From Chitinophagales bacterium (lineage in GTDB: Bacteria > Bacteroidota > Bacteroidia > Chitinophagales > Chitinophagaceae): DNA of 48,726 bases. A program made the translations under genes and the position numbers. Shown one piece after another: positions 16,622-25,923 of the stretch (its first letter is position 1; each line of letters begins with the position of its first letter). The stretch covers positions 1 through 48,726 of the forward strand of contig JAAFIK010000035.1 of NCBI GenBank assembly GCA_013298665.1. The letters run 5' to 3'. The notes beneath the pieces were generated by a model. The model worked only from the letters and a program-made list of their open reading frames with translations. It had not been told where the DNA came from and made no database searches.

Positions 16622-16954
16622 GTAGTGATTATAGTCTCCGGCTATTTTTATCCCACTGCTGCTAATTTTTCTCCAGGCAACAAAATCTGCGGCAAGATGG
16701 TCATCAAGGCAGTCATAGACCGTAAGATTTTCAATTTTACGCAGTATGTTTGTAATATTCTTTTAATCCATCACTTATTCCCTGACTATGAAGCAATTGT
16801 TTATCTTCATCTTTGCTGAAACCGGCGGTTTACCCGTTTTTACAGTGTCGTCCGGCTATAGCCGGATCAAACAAGGTTATCAGCAGATATTTTGCACAGC
16901 AAATACCAGTTCGCAGCCTGAAAGATTCATACGATAACTCAATAAGCCTTACAG
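16622..16954. other. Intergenic region with a 16-bp palindrome
   Basis: No gene is supported in these 333 bases. The stretch contains the perfect palindrome TCCGGCTATAGCCGGA (16851-16866), which could be an operator or a hairpin. Possible short frames lack a credible start or homology. Confidence 0.5.
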
Positions 16955-19582
16955 ATGATAAAAAAAATATTTCGCCCTATCGCTGCAATGCTCTTTGTAT
17001 GCACAATGTTGTTCTCCGGTCTGCCTGCCACTGCGCAAACCCTGCAATGGGGTTGGGCAAAAGCCATTAATGGCGGCGGCAACGAAACCATTGCACGTAT
17101 CGCTGCCGACAGCAGAAATGGTATCTATACACTGGGCTATTTTAACAGTAGTACCATCACCACAGGCAGTATAAGCCTGAGCAATCCCAATACAGGTCAG
17201 GACAGCTACTTCCTGATAAAGTACGATACACTGGGCAATGCCTTGTGGGGAATATCAATCGTATCCAACGGTTCGCTGATCCCCCTCCGTGGCGCAATTG
17301 TTACCGATGCCAACAGTGATCTCATCCTGGCCTGTCAATTCAGCGGTACCACTACTATCGGCAGTACTACTTTAACCAGCAGCGGCGGAACGGATATCCT
17401 GCTGGCGAAAATTTCTGGTGCGGGAAACCTGAGTTGGGTTAAGCAGTTTACGGGCAGCGGTAATGATGACCCTAATGCTTTGAATGTGGATGCCGCCGGT
17501 AATATTTACCTGGCCGGCCGGTACAGCAGTAATAATTTCACCATCGGCAGCACCGTTGTTACCCTGCCCCCCGGGCTTTCACGCAACCTTTTTTATTGTA
17601 AGCTTGATGCCGGTGGCAACTCATTATGGGTAAAGCAAAGCCTGAGGGGTAATGAGGCAGAATTTACTTACATCAGCACAGAAGAGAATGGTAAATTAGT
17701 ACTCTGCGGCGGCATTTTTAATACCACCAACTTTAATCCGATGAGCGGCATTGGTATGACTACTTTATATGCCTCACCCTTTGTGCTGGAAACAAACGGC
17801 AACGGCGATTACATCAATCAAACACTAACCGGGTCGTTTACCCGCGAGCAGGCCCGGTCGGCCAGGTGGTATAATAATACGGTGCTGCAAACCAGTTTAA
17901 TTTCCTTTACGGGTTCACCGGCATTTATTGGCCAGGCTTCGATGTATAACCTCACCAATGCACAACTGACCAGTACCGCTGCAAACGGAGGGTTCAGTCC
18001 CGGCTCCAACAGCACGGGATTGACGGATATTCTTGCCGATAAAAACGGAAGGATTTTTACCGTAGGTACAAATTTCGGAAATAACGATTACGGAAACGGT
18101 ATTGTGCTGAACAGCAGTGGCCCGTCGTCGGACTTTCTGGTTTTACGGTTAGACAATACTTTGGTGCCGCAGGAGATCATGGCTTCTCTCAATCAGCCGG
18201 CAGTGTCCAAGGGATTAAACGCCATTGCACTAGATACTTTTACCAACAGGCAGTATGTTGCGGGCTCATTTTCCGGTGGTGCTTCTTTTGTAGTGGGCAA
18301 TAACACGCTTAGCAATGCTGGTGCTTCTGAAGGTTTTGTAGCCCAATTGACGTCCGGGCCGGCAGCTCCCGCACCATTATCGCTAAAGGCCGGAGCCGAC
18401 CGCACAACCTGTTACAATATCCCGGTTACGATTGGTGTCATTGCCGGTAATACCCCGGCGGCAGGTGCCAGCGGTGGTACACCGCCCTATAGCTATGCAT
18501 GGTCTCCCGCCAACCTGGTGGCCAATCCTGCTGTTTTAACCACCACCACAACCTTAACAACCGATACCAGTCTTGTATTAACTGTAACAGATGCTGCCGG
18601 AGGGGTGGCAAAAGATACGGTACGCATCACCGTAAATCCCACGCCACCTGTACCTGTTGTTTCAGCGAATGGCCCCACTACTTTCTGCGCAGGCGGCAGC
18701 GTTACCCTGACGGCCAGTGCGGGCATAAGCTATGTTTGGAGCAATGGCGCTACTACGCAAAGTATTACTGTTAATATAGCGGGCAGCTATACCGTGCAGG
18801 TAATCAATATTGCAGCTTGCCTTAGCCCAGCCTCTGCGCCAACTGTTGTAACCGTAAATCCGGCATCAGTTGCACCTGCCATTACAGCAGGTGGGGCTAC
18901 AACCTTCTGTCAGGGCGGCAGTGTTACACTAACAGCCAGTACCGGCAGCAGCTACCTGTGGAGCAATGGCGCTACCACACAAAGCATTACTGTTAATACA
19001 GGGGGTAGCTATACGGTGCAGGTCACCAATGCCGCAGGATGCCAGAGTGTGGCTTCTGCGCCAACTGTTGTAACCGTAAATCCGGTACCGCCCGTACCTG
19101 CCATTACGCAAACGGGCAACACGCTTACAACAGGCACGGCCAGCAGTTATCAGTGGTATTTCAATGGGAACCTGATTCCGGGTGCTACGCAACAGAGTTA
19201 TACCTACACCGTGGGCGGGGTATTTACCGTCACAGTAACGAATGCTGCGGGATGCCCGGCCAGTTCCAATCCTTATACCGGTGCAAGAATGGCGGGTACG
19301 GGTTTGCGCAGCGGACAGGTCTTCTACCACCAGGTATATCCCAATCCGGTGCGAAGCAATGCGGTTATTGCCTACGAATTACCTGCTGCAGCTACCATAA
19401 GCATATTTGTTACAGACAGCAGAGGAGCGAGGGTACTCACACTTGCCGATCGCCGGCAACAGGCGGCGGGCAGACGTCAAGTGAATATCGGCAGCAACAA
19501 TACCTCCCTGCTCAGGGGTAACTACTTCGTTGTATTTATCATTGATGGGGAGAGGGTGGTGCAACCCATTCTTGTGCTGTAG
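16955..19582 (+). CDS. Large secreted SBBP-like propeller / Ig-like protein with T9SS sorting domain
   Basis: An 875-aa surface or secreted protein of unknown role. A signal peptide (about 1-28, ending ATAQ) is followed by a roughly 430-residue region of SBBP-type beta-propeller repeats, with recurring phrases such as GNALWG, AGNLSWVKQF and DAAGNIYLAGRY. A PKD/Ig-like module (about 478-560) follows. Next come two nearly identical 74-residue Ig-like repeats with GGSVTLTAS and YxWSNGATTQSITVN, then a diverged third copy. The end is a T9SS type A sorting domain with YPNPV and LLRGNYFVVFI. T9SS cargo crosses the outer membrane and the sorting domain is usually removed. The gene converges on pabB, with 4 bp between the stop codons. 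The internal repeats could recombine. Confidence 0.88.
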   Translation: MIKKIFRPIAAMLFVCTMLFSGLPATAQTLQWGWAKAINGGGNETIARIAADSRNGIYTLGYFNSSTITTGSISLSNPNTGQDSYFLIKYDTLGNALWGISIVSNGSLIPLRGAIVTDANSDLILACQFSGTTTIGSTTLTSSGGTDILLAKISGAGNLSWVKQFTGSGNDDPNALNVDAAGNIYLAGRYSSNNFTIGSTVVTLPPGLSRNLFYCKLDAGGNSLWVKQSLRGNEAEFTYISTEENGKLVLCGGIFNTTNFNPMSGIGMTTLYASPFVLETNGNGDYINQTLTGSFTREQARSARWYNNTVLQTSLISFTGSPAFIGQASMYNLTNAQLTSTAANGGFSPGSNSTGLTDILADKNGRIFTVGTNFGNNDYGNGIVLNSSGPSSDFLVLRLDNTLVPQEIMASLNQPAVSKGLNAIALDTFTNRQYVAGSFSGGASFVVGNNTLSNAGASEGFVAQLTSGPAAPAPLSLKAGADRTTCYNIPVTIGVIAGNTPAAGASGGTPPYSYAWSPANLVANPAVLTTTTTLTTDTSLVLTVTDAAGGVAKDTVRITVNPTPPVPVVSANGPTTFCAGGSVTLTASAGISYVWSNGATTQSITVNIAGSYTVQVINIAACLSPASAPTVVTVNPASVAPAITAGGATTFCQGGSVTLTASTGSSYLWSNGATTQSITVNTGGSYTVQVTNAAGCQSVASAPTVVTVNPVPPVPAITQTGNTLTTGTASSYQWYFNGNLIPGATQQSYTYTVGGVFTVTVTNAAGCPASSNPYTGARMAGTGLRSGQVFYHQVYPNPVRSNAVIAYELPAAATISIFVTDSRGARVLTLADRRQQAAGRRQVNIGSNNTSLLRGNYFVVFIIDGERVVQPILVL
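18641..19084 (+). repeat. Two tandem 222-bp coding repeats
   Basis: Units 18641-18862 and 18863-19084 encode two 74-residue Ig-like modules. The shared string ACTGTTGTAACCGTAAATCC recurs exactly 222 bp apart (18842 and 19064). A third, diverged module follows to about 19255. Confidence 0.8.
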
Positions 19583-19586
19583 TACA

Positions 19587-20864
19587 CTATTGTAAAACAG
19601 TCATAATGGCTTTTGCTTTGAGCAAACATTCTTCATATTCCTGGGCGCCATCGCTGTAAAAAGTGATGGCGCTTCCTGTTTGAAATGAAAGGTACTGCGC
19701 AGTGGCATTATACAGGATACTCCGGATGACTACATTAAAATCAAAATTGCCGTCAGGATCCATATACCCGATTGAGCCCGAAAAAAGACCACGACGGGTA
19801 AGTTCATACTGCTCAATCAATTGCATGACCCGTTGTTTGGGCGCACCGGTCATGCTACCCATGGGGAAAGTAGCCCTCAAAATATCAGACAGTGTTTTGT
19901 CCGCCTCAAGCTGGCCACTTACCGTGCTGATCATCTGGTAAACCTGCGGAAAGGGGTATATACCAAACAACTCATCTACCTGTACGCTGCCTTCACCACA
20001 GATTTTACTCAGGTCGTTGCGGACAAGATCAACCACCATAACATTTTCGCTCTGCTCTTTCCGGCTCTCCCGCAACTGGTTCCTGCTGGCCAGGTCTGCC
20101 GCCTCATCGTAGGGAAAACGCTTTGCAGTACCCTTTATCGGTTGTGAAAGAAGCCGGTTATCCGTTTTCTGCAGAAAGCGTTCGGGACTGGCACAGATGC
20201 AATAGCGGTCTTCCAGCCGGTACAGTGCAGAGAAAGGGTTGGGAGAAACCTGTATCAATTTCCGGTAAACAGCCACGGGGTCTGGCATGGCGCCTGTGGC
20301 ATAAAACTCCTGGCAAAAATTGATTTCATAACAATCTCCACGAAGGATGTGCCGGCGCAACTTTGCCACTACAGCAAGGTATTCGTCCCGGGTAAACCGG
20401 GAACGGATGTCCCAGCCTGAAGGTACTGGTGATGAAATGGTGTGTTCAGGGCTGGCCATGATCAGCTCCCACACAAAGAGAGGGGTTTCGCTGTAAATGG
20501 TAGCGGTATTGCCTTGCAGCAGCACAACTGTTTCGGGGATAAAAAAATAGAGGTCAGGAAATCCGATACCGTCAAAATGCCCGGAAGCTAATGACGCTGT
20601 TTCGTTTTTGAGGTCGTAGGCGAGGTGTCCGAAGCACCACCCCCCGTTTGATGCCCGCCATTCCTGCAGTTGCACCAGTGCATTTCCGGCCATTGCGCGT
20701 ATATCGCCCCGGCAACCAACGCCTGCCAGTACATCAAAACCGCCATCCTGATGCGGTTGGTGGTCTAAAAAACAAAAGATGTTGAAACGGGAAGCCCAAT
20801 TCAACATCTTTGTTCTGAATAGTACAGTATCGTTTACAGCAAATGTATTGCCTGGTATGCTCAC
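19587..20864 (-). CDS. pabB: Aminodeoxychorismate synthase component I / chorismate-binding enzyme
   Basis: A 425-aa chorismate-utilising enzyme, best read as PabB, which makes 4-amino-4-deoxychorismate for folate synthesis. The C-terminal catalytic half has the family motifs CYEINFCQEF, SPERFL, PIKGTAKR, ENVMVVDLVRNDLSKIC, FPMGSMTGAPKQRVM and SGSIGYMDPDGNFDFNVVIR. PIKGTAKR fits PabB better than TrpE, whose equivalent reads PIAGT. It starts with GTG; an internal ATG (residue 20) precedes NWASRFNIFCFLD and is an alternative. The gene lies 15 bp after the Asp/Glu-rich ORF and 3' of purA, probably in one minus-strand operon. The amidotransferase partner PabA is not in the window. Confidence 0.9.
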   Translation of the reverse strand: MSIPGNTFAVNDTVLFRTKMLNWASRFNIFCFLDHQPHQDGGFDVLAGVGCRGDIRAMAGNALVQLQEWRASNGGWCFGHLAYDLKNETASLASGHFDGIGFPDLYFFIPETVVLLQGNTATIYSETPLFVWELIMASPEHTISSPVPSGWDIRSRFTRDEYLAVVAKLRRHILRGDCYEINFCQEFYATGAMPDPVAVYRKLIQVSPNPFSALYRLEDRYCICASPERFLQKTDNRLLSQPIKGTAKRFPYDEAADLASRNQLRESRKEQSENVMVVDLVRNDLSKICGEGSVQVDELFGIYPFPQVYQMISTVSGQLEADKTLSDILRATFPMGSMTGAPKQRVMQLIEQYELTRRGLFSGSIGYMDPDGNFDFNVVIRSILYNATAQYLSFQTGSAITFYSDGAQEYEECLLKAKAIMTVLQ

Positions 20865-20879
20865 GTTGGGGTTTGAGTA

Positions 20880-21305
20880 CTAAAAGTCATCATCGTCATC
20901 GTAGCCACCGCCGCCGCCACGCATGTCATCATCAAACAGACCAAACTCTTTAAAGTCGTCGTCCATTTTCAGGTCATCCTCGTCTTCATCTTTGCCTGAT
21001 TTCTTTCCGGCTTTCTTTGTTTTTGACTTGGGAACATCGAACTCATTAAAATCCGGATCCCAATCATCCTCTTCCTCAGGCTTCTCCCATTCATCATCTA
21101 CTTCCACGTCGTCATCATCGTCATCACCCGTCTTTTTGCCCGCAGCGGCCTTGCCTTTTTTCGGAGTATCCTCATCGTCATCAAAATCATCATCCTCGTC
21201 TTCCTCAACTTTCTTGCGGGGTTTAGACGCAGCCTTGGGTGCAGCGCTTTTTTTTGCACTGTCGCTTACACCTTTCAATTTTTCTTTATCAGATTTAGAA
21301 GCCAT
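20880..21305 (-). CDS. Asp/Glu/Lys-rich low-complexity protein, unknown function
   Basis: A 141-aa highly charged protein. A basic Ala/Lys N-terminal part (SAKKSAAPKAASKPRKK) changes to alternating acidic blocks (EEDEDDDFDDDED, DDDDDDVEVDDEWE) and basic blocks (KSKTKKAGKKSGK). It ends GGGGGYDDDDDF. There is no signal peptide, cysteine or membrane segment, and it is probably disordered. The basic N-terminus loosely recalls histone-like tails, while the acidic part recalls nucleic-acid mimics or chaperone tails. I cannot assign a function. Its place between purA and pabB, 15 bp before pabB, suggests co-expression. The serine-rich frame on the other strand is only the mirror of the Asp codons. 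Confidence 0.75.
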   Translation of the reverse strand: MASKSDKEKLKGVSDSAKKSAAPKAASKPRKKVEEDEDDDFDDDEDTPKKGKAAAGKKTGDDDDDDVEVDDEWEKPEEEDDWDPDFNEFDVPKSKTKKAGKKSGKDEDEDDLKMDDDFKEFGLFDDDMRGGGGGYDDDDDF

Positions 21306-21374
21306 ACATCAAAAGATTAGTACTGTAAAATTTCAACGGGATTTTTAAATCGCCAAAAATATTTGGAACTTTTT

Positions 21375-22649
21375 TTATTTATTTTTTCCGGTTACCACAA
21401 TCTGTTCTCTGCCCGGGCCATTACAGATGTATTTTACGGGTACACCAAGGGCCGTATCGAGGTAGTCGATATAGGCTTTCATGGAGCCAGGCATAACATC
21501 ATAGGCCGTAATACCTGTAATGTCAGTTTTCCAGCCCTCAAAGGTCCTGTAAACAGGCTCTATTTGCAATCTGTTCATCTGGAAGGGTACTTCATCTGTT
21601 TCCCTGCCATCGATTAAGTATTTGTCGCATACATTCAGTGTATCAAGATTATCCAGTACATCGGCCTTGGTCATGATGATCTGGGTAACGCCGTTAATCA
21701 TACAGGCAAAACGCAATGCTACAAGATCAATCCAGCCACAGCGACGGGGTCTGCCCGTTGTGCTGCCAAACTCATGACCTGTATTACGGATCAGTTCACC
21801 TGTTTCGTCGAGCAGTTCGGTAGGAAACGGGCCGCTGCCCACACGGGTGCAATACGCTTTTGTAACCCCAAAAACCTCACGTATCTGCTGTGGTGCAACA
21901 CCCAGGCCGGTACATACGCCTGCAGAGATGGTATTACTGCTGGTTACAAAGGGGAAGGTTCCGAAATCCACATCCAGCATGCTTCCCTGTGCGCCTTCAG
22001 CAAGTACCTTGTTCCCCTTTCGGAGTTTGTCGTTGATAAAATACTCGCCGTTAACAATATTGAATTGCCTCAGCAGTTCAAGTGCGTCAAAAAATTCTTC
22101 TTCCCAGGCTGAAATATCTTCATGAAAGTTCAGGCTTTCCAGCATTTTCTGGTGCTTTAGCCGCAGCCTGATGTATTGTGTAGTGAAGTTCTTGTCCAGC
22201 AAATCTCCCACCCGCAAACCATTCCGTCCGGTTTTGTCCATATATGCCGGGCCAATCCCCTTCAGGGTAGAACCGATTTTGTCATTGCCTTTCGCCAGCT
22301 CACTTGCCTTATCGATAGCACGATGGGTAGGCAGGATCAGGTGTGTGCGTTCGCTGATGAAAAGATTTTTGCGGTAGTCCACGCCAAAAGAAGCAACCGT
22401 TTCGCACTCCCGTTTTAATGTAACGGGATCAAGCACCACACCATTACCAATCAGGTTTACCTTTTCTTCGTGAAAGATGCCACTCGGAATCTGGTGCAAT
22501 ACTGTTTTTTTGCCATCAACATAAAGTGTATGACCGGCATTGGGGCCACCCTGAAAACGGGCAATGACATCATAGCCCGGCGCAAAATAGTCTACAATTT
22601 TTCCTTTCCCTTCATCTCCCCACTGCAATCCCAGTAAAACGTCTATCAT
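21375..22649 (-). CDS. purA: Adenylosuccinate synthetase
   Basis: PurA joins aspartate to IMP with GTP hydrolysis, the first committed step to AMP. The 424-aa length is normal. The N-terminal P-loop reads GLQWGDEGKGKIVDYF with catalytic D12, and NAGHTLYVDG carries H40. Further family motifs are GSTLKGIGPAYMDKTGRNGLR, EGAQGSMLDVDFGTFPFVTSS and TGRPRRCGWIDLVALRFA. Two palindromic sequences lie upstream (around 22700-22741) and might be regulatory. With purH in the window, two enzymes around IMP are encoded here, though not in one operon. Confidence 0.98.
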   Translation of the reverse strand: MIDVLLGLQWGDEGKGKIVDYFAPGYDVIARFQGGPNAGHTLYVDGKKTVLHQIPSGIFHEEKVNLIGNGVVLDPVTLKRECETVASFGVDYRKNLFISERTHLILPTHRAIDKASELAKGNDKIGSTLKGIGPAYMDKTGRNGLRVGDLLDKNFTTQYIRLRLKHQKMLESLNFHEDISAWEEEFFDALELLRQFNIVNGEYFINDKLRKGNKVLAEGAQGSMLDVDFGTFPFVTSSNTISAGVCTGLGVAPQQIREVFGVTKAYCTRVGSGPFPTELLDETGELIRNTGHEFGSTTGRPRRCGWIDLVALRFACMINGVTQIIMTKADVLDNLDTLNVCDKYLIDGRETDEVPFQMNRLQIEPVYRTFEGWKTDITGITAYDVMPGSMKAYIDYLDTALGVPVKYICNGPGREQIVVTGKNK

Positions 22650-22800
22650 GTTGTCTGTGTTGTATCCTGCCGTTATCCGGCGGAACAGTTTTGTAAATCA
22701 TTTTCCCACCGGGAAATGACAGGTTAACCTGCCTTGCTGCCACAAAAAACATTGTCCCTGAACAGGAGGCAGTTCGTAATGGCGCGTAAAAATAAAATGA

Positions 22801-22838
22801 AAAAAAACAACCACCTAAAATGCAGGCAGTTGTTTTAA
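22801..22838 (-). terminator. clpX rho-independent terminator
   Basis: On the minus strand AAAACAAC and GTTGTTTT form the outer stem and CCT/AGG the inner stem, followed by a T run. It starts about 25 bp after the clpX stop. Confidence 0.75.
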
Positions 22839-22863
22839 AATATTCTTCAGGCTGATAAAATGA

Positions 22864-24105
22864 TCAGGCTACTTTGAGCATACTCATCTTGCTGCTGTTG
22901 AACTTACGGTTGGCATATTCCACGGTAACTTCAAACAACTTTACCTTCTGGGAAGGAAGTTCATACATGGCATCTGTGAGGATGTTTTCGCAGATGCTTC
23001 GCAAACCCCTGGCACCAAGTTTGTATTCCAGTGCCTTTTCCACCATAAAATCAAATACCCCTTCTTCAAACCTCAGTTCAATACCCTCAATATCAAAAAG
23101 GCGGGTAAACTGCTTGATCAGCGCATTTTTAGGCTCGGTGAGGATGCTGCGCAGGGTAGGCGCATCCAGGGGATTGAGGTAGGTAATAACGGGCAAACGA
23201 CCCAGCAGCTCAGGAATAAGGCCAAAGGCTTTCATATCCTGCGCATTGACAAACTGGAGTATATTTTCTTCCTGGTACTGCTGTAATGCTTTATTCACGT
23301 TGAACCCGATGGCATGTGTATTGATCCTGCGGGCAATAAGTTTATCGATGCCGGCAAAAGCGCCTCCGCAAATGAATAATATATTCTGGGTGTTGACTTT
23401 AACCAGTTTCTGCTCGGGGTGCTTGCGCCCGCCCTGTGGCGGCACCAGTACTTCTGTACCTTCAAGTAGTTTCAGCAGCCCCTGCTGTACGCCTTCACCG
23501 CTTACATCGCGGGTTATAGACGGGTTATCGCTCTTACGGCCGATTTTATCAATCTCGTCTATAAAAACGATGCCCTTCTCTGCCATCGCCACATCATAAT
23601 TGCAGGCCTGGAGCAGACGGCTGAGCATACTCTCCACATCTTCTCCCACATAACCAGCTTCAGTAAATACCGTGGCATCCACAATCGCAAAGGGTACATT
23701 CAGCATCCTGGCAATGGACTTGGCCAGCAGGGTTTTACCCGTACCGGTTTCGCCTACCATAATGATATTACTCTTCTCAATCTCCACATCGTTATCGATC
23801 TTCTGGTTCAGTCTTTTGTAATGGTTGTAAACTGCTACGGCCAGTATTTTTTTAGCATCATCCTGCCCGATCACATAGTCGTCAAGAAATTTCTTGATTT
23901 CCATGGGTTTTTTTACGGTCAGTTTACCGGTGGGAATACCCGATGCCGGGCTGTCCTGGTATGCTCCCAGTTCCTGCGCAATGATTTCCTGTGCATGTTC
24001 TACACAACTTTCGCAGATATGACCATCCTGTCCTGCAATAAGTATCTTTACCTCATCGCGGTTGCGGCCACAGAATGAACAGTGTAAAGTATGTTGTTTC
24101 GCCAT
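22864..24105 (-). CDS. clpX: ClpX, ATP-dependent Clp protease unfoldase subunit
   Basis: ClpX is a hexameric AAA+ unfoldase that feeds substrates to ClpP. The 413-aa protein has the N-terminal zinc-binding domain with C9, C12, C31 and C34 (HCSFCGRN and HICESCVEH). Walker A is GETGTGKT at 118-125, the GYVGED pore loop follows, and Walker B is VFIDEIDKI. LLGRLPVI and GARGLRSI lie in the C-terminal part. An insert-free, standard-length architecture suggests an active enzyme. The usual clpP-clpX pairing is absent: the neighbours are purA and a lipoprotein gene. A perfect -7 box lies 36 bases upstream of its start codon. Confidence 0.97.
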   Translation of the reverse strand: MAKQHTLHCSFCGRNRDEVKILIAGQDGHICESCVEHAQEIIAQELGAYQDSPASGIPTGKLTVKKPMEIKKFLDDYVIGQDDAKKILAVAVYNHYKRLNQKIDNDVEIEKSNIIMVGETGTGKTLLAKSIARMLNVPFAIVDATVFTEAGYVGEDVESMLSRLLQACNYDVAMAEKGIVFIDEIDKIGRKSDNPSITRDVSGEGVQQGLLKLLEGTEVLVPPQGGRKHPEQKLVKVNTQNILFICGGAFAGIDKLIARRINTHAIGFNVNKALQQYQEENILQFVNAQDMKAFGLIPELLGRLPVITYLNPLDAPTLRSILTEPKNALIKQFTRLFDIEGIELRFEEGVFDFMVEKALEYKLGARGLRSICENILTDAMYELPSQKVKLFEVTVEYANRKFNSSKMSMLKVA

Positions 24106-24141
24106 ATTTGTAATTCAGTTTTCCGCGGTAAAGCGGGGGCG

Positions 24142-24149
24142 CAAAGATA
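24142..24149 (-). promoter_or_regulatory. clpX -7 box (TATCTTTG)
   Basis: On the minus strand TATCTTTG matches TAnnTTTG exactly, 36 bases before the clpX ATG at 24105. Confidence 0.6.
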
Positions 24150-24217
24150 CTGAAACCTTTACAGAACCATCAGTAAAGACAGAAAAGCGGGTAAAAACGA
24201 TGCACAAGCCCGTTGAA

Positions 24218-24694
24218 TCAGTAATAAATACGCAGGTTTTGCAGACTGGTGGTATTTACAACCGGGTTCACGATTCTGACCGAATCAAGCGTATAGGTGG
24301 TGGTATATGCCCGGGTCAACCGGTGTACATAGATGTCGCCACATTCGGGAGACAGGGTTTGCAATTGGGTGGTATATACGAGGGTAAGGGTATCTTCACG
24401 AAGGGCATTTTCAACCTGTACACGATACCGTACAGAATCACTGGCGGGGTTGAGGGCAAGGTTAAGGGTGGAAATACCTGCTGCCTGGAAATAAATATAA
24501 CTGCTTACGCCGGGGAAAGTAAGCGTAAGTGAAACCGGTGTTGCCGGTACATCGGCGGTTCCATTTTTGTTGTAAAACCCTGCCTTGTAGTTAACTGTCC
24601 GGGATTGATCGCAAATGGTATATTTATCTGTACAACCTATAATAAAGATACAGCAAGCGAGGGGGGATAGTATTTTGTTGTAAAAAGAGCGCAT
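24218..24694 (-). CDS. Predicted lipoprotein, possibly DUF6452-like
   Basis: A 158-aa protein with a lipoprotein signal: the first residues MRSFYNKILSP lead to a hydrophobic core and the lipobox I-I-G-C. The mature part starts TDKYTICDQ, is rich in beta-forming residues, and contains PECGDIYVHRL. It ends VVNTTSLQNLRIYY. This layout resembles the Bacteroidota DUF6452 lipoproteins, but I hold that loosely. A TTG at 24706 would add four residues, but it overlaps the -7 box, so the ATG at 24694 is preferred. It lies upstream of clpX on the same strand with a 112-bp gap that contains the clpX promoter. Confidence 0.75.
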   Translation of the reverse strand: MRSFYNKILSPLACCIFIIGCTDKYTICDQSRTVNYKAGFYNKNGTADVPATPVSLTLTFPGVSSYIYFQAAGISTLNLALNPASDSVRYRVQVENALREDTLTLVYTTQLQTLSPECGDIYVHRLTRAYTTTYTLDSVRIVNPVVNTTSLQNLRIYY

Positions 24695-24703
24695 ACGATG
24701 GCG

Positions 24704-24711
24704 CAAAGCTA
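24704..24711 (-). promoter_or_regulatory. Bacteroidota -7 box (TAGCTTTG)
   Basis: TAGCTTTG on the minus strand is a perfect consensus match ending 9 bases before the lipoprotein ATG at 24694. Confidence 0.55.
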
Positions 24712-24744
24712 CAAAATAAACCTACGCGCAAATCAACTATGCAA

Positions 24745-25923
24745 TTACTTAACAACACCCATCGCGCGGTAAAGCACTTCATGAATCTTTGGCCGTACAT
24801 TCATATTCAGTAATTTTTTATTATCACCTCCATCGGGGTTCACCCTGTTGCTCAAAAAGACATACACCAGGTTGTATGCCGGATCTGCCCACACACAGGT
24901 ACCGGTAAAGCCCGTATGCCCGAAAGTAAGCGGAGAGGCCGACAGGCAGGGGTAGGGTTCATTGCGTTTGTCGTTGTCCTTTTCCGGTTTGTCGAAGCCA
25001 AGACCACGTCTGCTGACATTACTGTGATAGGCCGTAAAATAGTTGATGGTTTCGGCACGGAGATAGCGTCTGCCATTAAACGTACCACCGTTGAGCAGCA
25101 CCTGCATCAGCACAGCCATACCGTAAGCATTACTGAACAAGCCCGCATGACCCGATACGCCGCCAAACATAGCTGCTCCGGGATCGTGTACATCACCGCG
25201 CAACAGTTGCTGGCGGAAATGGGGTTCTTTTTCGGTGGGCACGATCAGGCGCAGGTCCATTTTTTCCCGGGGCTTAAATCCCGTTGTGGTAAGGTTGAGG
25301 GGCTGATAAAATTCGTGGTCAGCATATTGATCCAGCGACTGGCCACTTACCGCTTCCACGATTCTGCCCAGAAAAATAAAATCGTTATCACTGTACACAT
25401 ATTTGCCCGCAGCGCTCAGGGTACTGGTCAGGATACGCCGATCGATCGTATCGCGCCAGCTATTGCGCATATACATCCGGTCGGCCACCCTTATGCCAAA
25501 AGAGTCGGAAGGGGCATCCCTATAATAGCCCGGTAACGGGCGGCCATCAGGAGCAATCGTTTCTTTATAAAAAGGAATAAAGGCTGCCAGGCCGGCCTGG
25601 TGCAGAAGAATGTTTTCTAATACAAGCTGCTCTTTATCTGTACCCTTTACCCAGGGCAGGTAATCGCCAAGCGTCTTTTTCAGGTCGATCTTGTCCTGCT
25701 CCCAGAGTTTCATGACGGATAGTGTGGTGGCGCAGATTTTGGTAACAGACGCCATGTCGTAAACGGCATCTGCGGTTACTGCCTCTGCCTGGTCGTAACT
25801 GTAATGACCAAAAGGTTTGAAGTAAGCAATATGGCCGTCTTTGACTACCATCACCACACAACCGGGGGTAGCGCCTTTAGCTATGGCATTACCGGCAATG
25901 GAGTCGATTTTACTGAGCTCCAC
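24745..25923 (-). pseudogene. Serine hydrolase (beta-lactamase/class C PBP-like) module, detached by a frameshift
   Basis: This is the C-terminal half of a GH3-serine hydrolase fusion, left in another frame by a one-base deletion. The segment has the serine-hydrolase motifs S59-V-T-K62 (MASVTKICATT), a YSDND in the Tyr-motif position and GHTGFTG in the KTG-like position, so it is an esterase or peptidoglycan peptidase-like fold. Read alone it would begin with GTG at 25923, with no signal peptide and no promoter. In the same frame the homology continues upstream without a break, as LPRANPDDLGLDLVELSK, to the T9 tract at 25961-25969. It overlaps the GH3 frame by 43 bp. A -1 ribosomal or transcriptional slip there would restore one protein; otherwise it is not translated as a secreted enzyme. 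Confidence 0.8.

Noticed and set aside
20923..21348. A serine-rich frame on the plus strand
   Set aside because: Asp codons (GAT/GAC) read in reverse give Ser/Ile/Val-type codons, so this is the mirror of the acidic protein's low-complexity DNA.
24745..25923. The serine hydrolase as an independent gene starting at GTG 25923
   Set aside because: There is no signal peptide, promoter or ribosome site, and homology extends upstream of the GTG to the T9 tract. It is the detached half of the GH3 fusion.
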